DNA of 64,000 bases, from positions 5,414,501 to 5,478,500 of the forward strand of contig OX326959.1 in assembly GCA_946800325.1 (NCBI GenBank), in the 5' to 3' direction. The notes beneath the pieces are model-generated. The model worked only from the letters and a program-made list of their open reading frames with translations, was not told the DNA's origin and did not search any database. Position 1 is the stretch's first letter. Each line of letters begins with the position of its first letter. Of the stretch, positions 24,869-33,725 are shown piece after piece. The position numbers and the translations under genes are program-made. Origin of the DNA: Luzula sylvatica (lineage: Eukaryota > Streptophyta > Magnoliopsida > Poales > Juncaceae).

Positions 24869-27800
24869 CTAAGCAGGAGCTTTTCCTTCGAATAAGTCGC
24901 CAAGTAATTTCTCAATATCTTCAGGAGTATACTTAATATACTTGGTCTTCGAATTTTCTACAAGAGACCTATGTAACATAAAATTATAAATATATTATAT
25001 ATCTTCTAAAAATTCAAAAAATATAAAAAGGTTAAAACAAAATTAAGTTAAGTTAAGAAGTAAATTACATCCATACCCGAATTTTTGTAAGAATGACCTA
25101 TACGCAGGAAGAAGTATTTCGGCAACTATGAGCCGTAGATTTTCTCGTAGTTCTTCGTCGTGAACTATCCATAAGCAATGCTTTTGATGGATTTCCTCTA
25201 GTTGCGCGTTAAAGGACTTCAATCTGTAATTCACAAAATAAAATGGGCTTGCATGATATTTTCCATAAAGCGTATAGACGATTTTTTTATTTTTATAGAG
25301 GTATATATGATATTTTGACCTTTCTTTAACAGCATCTTTAAGGGAGTTATTGCTAAAACTGGTTGATCCACCACCACCAGAGGAAGAAGAGACTAGACCT
25401 TGGCTTAACAAACTCTCTGTCAACTACACATTATACATAGTATTAATCGACAACAACAGAGGAAATAGTGACACGTGTCATTTTTCTTTTCTAATTTTTA
25501 ATTAAAAATTTATATTTTTCCCCAAATTTTACCATAACATGCTCTATGTTCTAGGTTAATTTATTTAATTAACATGATAATTGACACATGTTAGCTATTA
25601 ATTTAATGGGGAGTTCTATCATACACCCTTTTACAAGGGTATTTTGTAACAATTAATTATATTTGTAAAAGGGTGTATCATAAAATTTATCTTTTATGGA
25701 AATTATTGTTTAAATGAACAACACAAAATTCCAATTTAGTTAAACATTAATTGATAAATATATTTGATATATTACCTTAAATATTTATAAATGAATAATT
25801 ACACCAAATACCCTTGAAAATGGGTGTATGATAAGGAAAGGGGTGTATGATAGAAGCCCCCTAATTTAATACGTAATTAACATTAGCTATTAATTTAATA
25901 CGTAATTAACATTAGTTCGAATTATACATAGTATTAATCGAGAACAGCAGAGGAAATAGTGACACGTGTCATTTTTCTTTTCTAATTTTTAATTAAAAAT
26001 TTATATTTTTCCCCAAATTTTACCATAACATGCTCTATGTTCTAGGTTAATTTATTTAATTAACATGATAACTGACACATGTTAGCTATTAATTTAATAC
26101 GTAATTAACATTAGTTCGAATTCATAAATTTAAATAAATATTAATGAATTTTTAATGATATGTTATAATTATCACGTTAATTAAATGCAAAAGTACAAAT
26201 ATGGAGAATACGACGGGTAAATTTCGGGAGTAAAGTAAAAACATCTTTTTTAATACCAGTGCATGTGAATTTTATTTTTATTTTTATGAATCTCCAAAAT
26301 GTACCTGTCGTATTCTCCATATTTTTTCTATTACATTTAATTAATGTGATAATTAGAACATATCATTAAAGATTCATTAATATTGATTCAAATTTATAAA
26401 TTCGAACTAATGTAAATTACGTATTAAATTAATAGCTAACATGTGTCAGTTATCATGTTAATTAAATAAATTAACTTAGAACATAGAGCATGTTGTTAAC
26501 AAATTATGTTAATTTCACAAAAAAGTCCCTGAGAAAAAAGTAAGTTCAACCTTGGTACAACAAGCCTTTCGGTAAAGATTCGAATGTTGCTGCACTATCT
26601 TTCTTTTCCTCTGTATCCAATCATCACCTAGTAATTCCTTTAAATTCGGAGTGCTTCGAACAAAAAATAGCATAATATAATTATCTGACACGATATGGAA
26701 AATTTGATAATTTTATATACAAATTTTTTTATATATATACAAATTAATGAACAAAGATAGAAAATAGAAAAGAAAAAAAAAGATATTACTTACTTTCTCA
26801 CAGTACTGATCATGTAGTAAACATTGTTCATCATGAAAATATGACTAAGCGCTGAATCTTTGCAATGTTTTGCCTTGGCTTCTAAATTGTTTTGAAGGGA
26901 TTGTAATATCCTCAAAATTGCAGGTAAAAACCGTAAATTCTCCTCGTCTTCTTTTCCTTTTCCGTATTCTTCAAAAAGCTTGGTCCATGTCTCCTGATAA
27001 CTTAATTTTTTTTTTTTTACTAGTTTAGTAATCTTACGAAACATTTAATTCAAAAACAAAATTCCCATTTTTATTTTTTTGATTTTGGGAACTAAATCGA
27101 TCGATTTAACATACTCAAATAAATATTTGGTGTAGTTCATGACCCAGCTACACATGGGATGTTTGCGACCGTTGGGCATCGGTTGAGTTGGATCCTTTTT
27201 TACTTGATCTGCAAATGTTTCAAATGTTTCCGCTGTATTTTCGACCAGTCTTTTTCGCAAATTCGATACAGAATTCAACATATCGCTGCATGCTTCTCCC
27301 GTAAATAATGCCTCGATCTATAATATTTATTATTTTGAAAAAATAAACTAATTTCATTTTTTTTTGTTTTTTCTTCAAATAGAATAAATAATTTAATAAT
27401 TACCTCGGGCTGGAGCTTGCACATCATGACATACATATCGAGAAGAACCAATAAATCCTCGACAGATTTTTTTATTTTTACAACAACGACGGGAAAGCTG
27501 AGAAGAATCGCGAGACAATCCGAGGTTACTTCTGCAAAACATTGGTCTCGGTATGAATCTTCAATTCCTTGAAAGACCTCATCGCATAATTGCCGCTCCG
27601 CCGCAAATAACAGCTTCACCTACGCAATTATATTTTTGCATTTTTCTTCTTTCAAGTAAAAAATATCATGGATTTTATTTTGTTTGAAATAAATAATAGG
27701 AAAAATTCTCACCGAAATGCCCATATTATCAATCCAATTTGGAATTTTGGCCGCTGCATCCCCCCACTCCATTCTTTGAACCTCCTCTCTTCCGAGCCTT

Positions 27801-28558
27801 TGTACTCCCAAGTACTTTAAACTCGTTCGCAACGCATTCGCCCTTGTATCCCTTTTAAAAAAATTGATTACGAAACAATAAATGAAACCGTCGACATTAT
27901 TTATTATTTATTAAGTACCTATATATTTTCATGCAATCCATGTGGCGGCCAACGAGCACTAATTTTATGGCAAGACTATTGAGTGAAGGTATCAATTCGG
28001 GGACGATAAGTGTTGGCAATTTGTACACGGTTGGCTCTTCACTCGATTCTGCCTCCTCCTCATCGTTAGATGATTTTATTTGTCTCGATAGATATTCGTA
28101 CAGACGATCTGGCAAAATAGGTTTGCTGGAAAAAAAATTTGAGTTTAATTAAATGCGTTGGAGCTAATATCGAATTCGTATTTTAAACCGAAACTAGAAG
28201 GAAAATAAAGCAAACCTATTTTGACTCATCTTCTTGTGGAATTCAATTTCGGTCATGTTAATTGCCTTTGACAGCAAACTATTTGCTTGTGATAGTACGG
28301 TTTCGCTAGTTTTGAAGTTTTTGCGAACACTAAAGAATCTTATAATTCGCATTAATTGATTCATTGCCTCTAAAAATCTTTCTAAACCCTCATCACTTGG
28401 ACCCTTAAATATCACCACTTCTATCTAAACTCATACATAAATCAAAGAATAAAAGTTATAAGAGTGAAGCTAAATACTTAATTAAGAACATGAAGTCCAT
28501 CACTTAAATGCACAGTATATAAAATTTAAATATTTAACGAAGTATTTTACTTTTATGC

Positions 28559-28591
<33 letters not shown>

Positions 28592-29184
28592 TGATTGATT
28601 ACCTCCCGAATGCGATCGAATTGGTTTACGATGAATTCTGTTTTCTTCAAGGACTTGGTAATGTTGTCATGAGACCTCATAATATTGTGCATTTTTCCCT
28701 GCAAATATATTGTGCTCCAAACTCAAATTTATGTAACAAACATTTTTTTGTTAATTACTCTTCATCTTGTTAATGGTCTATTGAAATTTCATAAGGGATA
28801 ACTTCAGAAAAGGTCAAATAATTTCATGCGTACATACAATGAGATATTTCTTGAAGAACCCTGTAACATCTAAAATTATCATGTCTACTCCTTCAAAATG
28901 GAAAATATCATGATTGCCCCTCTAAAACGCATTATCATTTATTCATCTAGTTTTCATTTTACTTCAGTTTTGCAACGGTATACAATTTTTTTTCTTTATT
29001 TTTTAGAAAATGAAATTTCATAAAGTATAGCAATTACTCGTACTTGTATCGGTTTCATGGCGGTGTCGAGAGAAGTAAGCCGTCTATCGAAGGAACTGAG
29101 CGCAGAAACGACTTTATCGGTTGTGACCTTGCTCTTCTCCAGTGATTCTCTCAGTAAGTTTGCCCTCTCTCTCAGCACCTCCAT
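24869..29184 (-). CDS. Exocyst subunit EXO70, diverged paralogue
   Basis: Twelve exons, in coding order: 29044-29184, 28603-28698, 28216-28424, 27919-28125, 27713-27851, 27404-27619, 27111-27317, 26794-26993, 26551-26653, 25320-25423, 25077-25223, 24869-24968. They sum to 1869 nt, 622 residues, with all phases consistent. It aligns along its whole length with the EXO70 at 6947-10323: [117 protein letters not shown]. Six exons have exactly the same length in both genes. It has one more intron, and a shorter, less basic C-terminus (FEGKAPA), which may weaken membrane binding (inference). The sequence is clearly more diverged from the canonical EXO70A1 pattern, suggesting relaxed or altered selection. 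Probably a tandem duplicate separated by transposons. Confidence 0.93.
25430..26500. repeat. Direct and inverted repeats filling EXO70-paralogue intron
   Basis: Copy A (25430-25607) and copy B (25924-26095) are near-identical direct repeats containing GACACGTGTCATTTTTCTTT. From about 26020 to 26250 the sequence folds back on 26290-26500: GGAGAATACGACGGGTAAAT opposes the CCTGTCGTATTCTCC side, and CATGTTAGCTATTAATTTAA opposes TTAATAGCTAACATG. The structure is therefore a foldback element of about 480 bases plus a partial tandem copy, all inside one intron. Confidence 0.8.
25599..25870. mobile_element. Mutator-type MITE with 9-bp target duplication
   Basis: The element is 25608-25861 (254 bp) between direct copies of TAATTTAAT (25599-25607 and 25862-25870). 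Termini are inverted: GGGGAGTTCTATCATACACC left, and AAGGGGTGTATGATAGAAGC near the right end. Nine-base duplications point to Mutator-like transposition. It is inserted in copy A of the repeat above, so it is younger than that duplication. Confidence 0.85.
28560..28591. repeat. (AAT)n microsatellite
   Basis: About ten AAT units in the intron after exon 2 of the EXO70 paralogue, ending roughly 10 bases before the splice donor side of that exon. Confidence 0.9.
28813..28935. repeat. Diverged fragment of the intron MITE family
   Basis: Contains ATAATTTCATGCGTACATAC, AACATCTAAAATTATCATGT and ATATCATGATTGCCCCTCTA in the same order as the left arm of the element at 8287-8817. Located in intron 1 of the EXO70 paralogue. 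Confidence 0.5.
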
Positions 29185-29704
29185 TTTTTATATTTCGCGA
29201 AATAGAGAAATGCAGAAGAACAAATGGACAGAGAATGAAAATGTAAAAATAAGAAAAGAAAAAAAGAATGGAATTATGTATGAACTATGAATGAATGAAA
29301 ATTGTTCAATTTTCTTCTGAAGTTTCCTTTGTTATTTTTCTCTTGATTTTTTCTATTCCGGAAGTTTTCAGAGGTTTTCTTAATTCTCCTGCTCTCCATT
29401 ATGGTCAAACTGGACAAATCTCTGCTTCATTCATTTCATTTCTTATGAGAGTAATGGACATCTCCAGTTATATAACAATTAGAAGGTTGAAACTCTGTTC
29501 CTTATTTTCCTTTCCAACCTACGTTGAAAAGATAAAGAATAGTCTCTCTATCTAAATTATGTGAGAAATGAGAATAAGTCTTATAGCGTCGATATGTGTA
29601 TTTATGTTTATTTATTGTTATTAGTGTATTCGTAGTTAGTTACTTTTTCAATAATGCTAAAAACAAATACAATCTTATCTTATAACATTAATAACTATAT
29701 TACA
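29185..29704. other. 5' flank of the EXO70 paralogue
   Basis: About 520 bases between the EXO70 start codon and the inverted duplication. It should contain the EXO70 promoter on the minus strand. No clear TATA box was picked out; no other gene seen. Confidence 0.4.
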
Positions 29705-29891
29705 GAACATTTGAACAAACTCTAATTAATCCTCAATATTCCAAATACCACCATTAAACAGAATAAAAACTTAAAACCTCAAATCCAAATCTCAATCTCA
29801 GATCAGACATCCAAATGTCAATTTTACTATTATAACTTCATTAACTACAAACTAAAAAAAAAGTACGGACTCTCCACTCTCAAGTCGACTT

Positions 29892-30584
29892 CTAATAGGC
29901 TTCGACACGATTTCTAGAAGGACGTTCAATGGGCCCCACCGGCGATCTGACAAGGGACCCCGCCTGAACAACCACGTCTTTGATGCAGCGGTGGAATGCG
30001 GCCTCCACGCCAAGATCCTCCGCGGCTTCACAAGCGGCACACACAGTCCTCGATGACTCATCCCTGCGCCATGTCTGATCCGCATAAGGCGTCCACATTT
30101 CCGACACTGGCATCATGATGACGGGTCGATGCAGTAAATAATGAACGAGCGGCATGTGAACAGGATTGTTCCTTCTCAGAACGATCTGCTCAGGCAGAGG
30201 TTTCGGATTTTCTGCGACGAAACCATTGTTTCCTTTTGCACGGCGACCTCTGCAGCGACGGTTTCGGCCGTTTCTAGCCCGCCAGACCGGTACCTTTGCG
30301 AGCACGTACCAGTCGCCAGTCTCGCGTAAAACGATACTTAAATCTGTGTTCTCGTCAAGGGGGATACGAGATTGTCTATCGCGTACAAGAAACGAAGTGA
30401 CATGACGTGGCGGTACTCCAATCTTTTGAGAGATGGCGAATTGTAGCTCGTTTCCACCTTGAGATGGGGATAGAGACACATTGCCGACATGGATGCTCGC
30501 ATTGGCCCTTTCCATCATGACGAGTGGAAGGGAACGTACGCTCGCATTGGCCCGATCTTTTGATGACAACATCGATTCCGCCAT
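29892..30584 (-). CDS. Small plant protein, possibly DUF7138-like (intact copy)
   Basis: Single-exon frame of 230 codons from ATG at 30584. After a Ser/Asn-rich start, residues 30-100 read VGNVSLSPSQGGNELQFAIS, IGVPPRHVTSFLVRDR, IPLDENTDLSIVLRETGDWY and a basic RNGRNRRCRGRRAKG stretch. The order (glycine-flanked beta segment, a 'kiGVpPrhvt' helix-strand, a 'tDls.vlRE.gdwyvla' segment, then basic residues) resembles, as I recall, the plant DUF7138 family of unknown function. A TATA box lies about 70 bp upstream in the region shared with its inverted partner. The C-terminal half (CAACEAAEDLGVEAAFHRC) is not recognised. A second duplicate at 32800 is broken. No molecular function is assigned. 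Confidence 0.7.
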   Translation of the reverse strand: MAESMLSSKDRANASVRSLPLVMMERANASIHVGNVSLSPSQGGNELQFAISQKIGVPPRHVTSFLVRDRQSRIPLDENTDLSIVLRETGDWYVLAKVPVWRARNGRNRRCRGRRAKGNNGFVAENPKPLPEQIVLRRNNPVHMPLVHYLLHRPVIMMPVSEMWTPYADQTWRRDESSRTVCAACEAAEDLGVEAAFHRCIKDVVVQAGSLVRSPVGPIERPSRNRVEAY

Positions 30585-30653
30585 GGATAAGGGTTTTGTT
30601 TAATCTCTTCAATAGTAATTTTATTTTTAACTGGATTAAAGATTAGTGGAGGG

Positions 30654-30661
30654 TTTATATA
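30654..30661 (-). promoter_or_regulatory. TATA box of the intact small gene
   Basis: TATATAAA on the minus strand 70 bases before the ATG. Surrounding sequence (CCCTCATAAT ... TATATAAACCCTCCA) is conserved in the inverted copy at 32716, which supports it as a promoter element. Confidence 0.65.
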
Positions 30662-31522
30662 AATATTATGAGGGCATTTCAGGAAATTCCGAGGACAACT
30701 GCTTGGAATCCAAGTTTTATTTCCATAAAATTTCATAAATACCCAAGTAGAAATATTGCTACGAGGGGGTAGAAATACAAGGAAAGATTTTCATTTTAAC
30801 TTATTGCCCAAAATAACCAGGTTAAACATTGGAAATTTTAGTTTTAAGTAGATCTTTGATCATGTTAAGAAAGGTAAGTAAATGCAACATGATCAGGATT
30901 TGAAACACCCATTAGATATTTACATATGTTATAAAAATTTCAACCTGCACTCGTACATATATCATATTCAATATTTATTATTCAAAATATTATAAAATAC
31001 TAAAAACAACTCTGCAATAACATAAAATATTCAAAAAAAAACTATGTAAATATATCAAAAATATATAATATGAAAAATAAATCTAATAATTCCAAACAAT
31101 TTATAAACAAGTAAACAACAATATAATGCAAAAACTATGTAAATATATTTGAATAATTCAAAAAGAGTACTAAATATAAAAATGTATGCAAAGACTATAT
31201 TTAAATACATTCACATTGTTTTTTCATATATAGTTTTTTAATTGGTTAGATATTGTTCTGTATATTTTTTTAATTTGTTAGATATTTTAATTGGTTAAAT
31301 ATTCTATTTATTTTTCTTGTTACTCTTTCGCATATTTTTTATATTTAAATACTCTTTTTTATTCAAATTTATTTCGATAGTTTTTTTTAATTATTTAGAT
31401 AGCTTTTTTAATATTTTATTTATTTAGATAGTTTTTAATACTTTATGTTATTTTAGATGTTATAATATTTTTCATTTTTCATATTACTCTTTGTGCGAGA
31501 TGTTGCGTTCTTCAAATAGTAA

Positions 31523-31835
31523 TTTTGTGATCATAGATATATTATCTTGTCACCAACATTAAACTTAACTTTCGTTTTTCATCATAACAATATTTATATT
31601 GCAAAATAATATTATTGTTTTAAGTTCAACTATATTTCATTACACATAAAACTAAAATAAATTATTATTATTATATGTTAATTGATGCCTAGAAATATAT
31701 ACTTTCTGAGAGGAGATATGTTAACTTGTAACAAGGAGCATAACCAATGAATATACAAGAAGATGATTTGATTTGCAGTAGTGTTTTATGTGACTTGAGG
31801 TAAGGATAGCAAACACATTCAATTGTTTCGAATAA
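31523..31835 (-). mobile_element. Copia integrase relic in the loop of the inverted duplication
   Basis: On the minus strand 31689-31817 reads CVCYPYLKSHKTLLQIKSSS then CIFIGYAPCYKLTYLLSESI. The intact copia element in this same window has the matching LGCLCYP, PCVFLGYS and MYIS motifs at 57948-58094 (late integrase region). Only about 42 residues remain, so it is a fragment. It lies entirely in the unpaired loop. Confidence 0.7.
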
Positions 31836-32254
31836 TTTATTATTTGAAGAATGCATCATCTCGCACGAAGCGCAATATGAAAAATATTTTAACATCAAAA
31901 ATAACATAAAGTATGAAAAAAGTATCTAAATAAATTTAAATATGAAAAAATATGAAAAAGAGTAATATGTAAATAGAATATTTAGCCAATCAGAATATCT
32001 ACCTAAAAAAAAAAAATATGCAGAACAATATCCAACCAATTAAAAAGCTATATAATGAAAAAACAATGTGAATGTATTTTAATACAGTCTTTTGCATATA
32101 TTTTCATATTTAGTACTCTTTTTTGAACTATACAAATATATTTACATAGTTTCTGCATTATATTGTTGTTTAATTGTTTATATATTGTTTGGAATTATTA
32201 TATTTACTTTTCATATTATATGATTTTTGTATATATATATATATAAGTAGGTTA

Positions 32255-32395
<141 letters not shown>

Positions 32396-32715
32396 TTCAT
32401 GTTATTGCAGATATATGTACGAGTGCACGTTGAAATTTCACAACATATGTAAACACATCTAATGGGTGTTTCAAATACTGATTATATTGCATTTACAATT
32501 ATGTCATATTTACATTATGTTATATCGAAAACTAAAATTTCCTTAAATGTTAAACCTGGTTATTTTGGGCAATAAAGTTAATAAAATAATTAAATTAGAA
32601 TTCTTTCCTTACATTTCTATCCTCTCGTAGCAATATTTCTACTCTGATATTTCTACTTGGTTTCCAAGCAGTCTGCAGTTGTCCTCTGAATTTCCTAAAA
32701 TGCCCTCATAATCTC

Positions 32716-32723
32716 TATATAAA
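32716..32723 (+). promoter_or_regulatory. TATA box of the broken gene copy
   Basis: TATATAAA, 77 bases before the ATG at 32800, at the same relative place as in the intact inverted copy. The promoter has therefore survived although the coding part is broken. Confidence 0.6.
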
Positions 32724-32799
32724 CCCTCCATTAATCTTTAATCCGGTTAAAAGTAAAACTAAAAAGTACTATTGAAGAGATTAAACAAAACACTAATCC

Positions 32800-33312
32800 A
32801 TGACGGAATCGATGTTGTCACCAAAAGATCGGGCCAATGCGAGCGTACGTTCCCTTCCACTCGTCATGATGGAAAGGGCCAATGCGAGCATCCATGTCGG
32901 CAATGTGTCTCTATCCCCAACTCAAGGTGGAAACGAGCTACAATTCGCTATCTCTCAAAAGATCGGGGTACCGCCACGTCATGTCACTTCGTTTCTTGTA
33001 CGCGATAGACAATCTCATATCCCCCTTGACGAAAACACGGATTTAAGTGTCGTTTTACGCGAGACTGGCGACTGGTACGTACTCGCAAAGGTACCGATAT
33101 GGCGGGCTAGAAACGGACGAAAACGTCGCTCGCAACGGTACACAGTAAATCCGCGGAGGATCTCGGCGTGGAGGCGGGGTTCCACCGCTGCATCAAAGAC
33201 GTGGTTGTTCAGGCGGGGTCTCTTGTCAGATCGCCGGTGGGGCCCATTGAACGTCCTTCTAGAAGTGTGGAAGCCTATTAGAAGTCGACTGGAGAGTCCG
33301 TTTAGTTTGTAG
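32800..33312 (+). pseudogene. Broken inverted copy of the small DUF7138-like gene
   Basis: The first roughly 108 codons match the intact copy almost residue for residue (for example IGVPPRHVTSFLVRDRQSHI). After RARNGRKRRS about 190 bp present in the intact gene are missing. The rest is read in a shifted frame, ending at 33312 instead of reproducing the EDLGVEAAFHRC region, although the nucleotides of that region are still there. A truncated 170-residue product is conceivable, but loss of the C-terminal half suggests a pseudogene. Confidence 0.85.
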
Positions 33313-33537
33313 TTAATTTAGTTATACTAGTAAGGTTTGACATTTGGATGTCTGAGATTGAGATTGAGACTTTTGGATTTGAGGTTTTTGAGTTTTTATT
33401 TTGTTTATTGGTGGGATTAATTTGAGTTTGTCCAGAAAGAAGGTACTAGTTATTATGTTTTGGAATTAAGACATTGATAATTCAAAAAAATGGTATTTGA
33501 AACAAATATATTATAAAAAAAGATGATCCAGATTCAA

Positions 33538-33606
33538 GGCCCAAAATTAAAATCTTCATATGTATGGCCCAAGTATGGAGCTTCCTCTAAACCCCTAAAA
33601 CCCTAA
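33538..33606 (+). promoter_or_regulatory. Two site II elements and a telo-box upstream of the PPR gene
   Basis: GGCCCA occurs at 33538-33543 and 33566-33571, and AAACCCTAA at 33598-33606, about 120-190 bases before the PPR start. In plants the pairing of GGCCCA/TGGGCC motifs with a telo-box is common in promoters of housekeeping genes for ribosomal and organelle-targeted proteins. This fits the gene that follows. Confidence 0.65.
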
Positions 33607-33725
33607 CCTTTGGATGTTTCATGTTTGTGGGACACCCTTGAGTGAGTACTCCACCGAGGCTAGGGGAGGAGAAAGGAGAAGAGAGGAGAAGAACCAGTGA
33701 TTCGATTTTGTGGGCACGGCAAGAT

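Noticed and set aside
30376..30612. Alternative 78-codon frames at the start of both small-gene copies
   Set aside because: They are frame shadows of the 230-codon gene and of its inverted copy at 32772-33008.
33642..33725. Upstream extension of the PPR frame
   Set aside because: It begins with GTG, not ATG. The first ATG is at 33726 and is followed by a plausible transit peptide.
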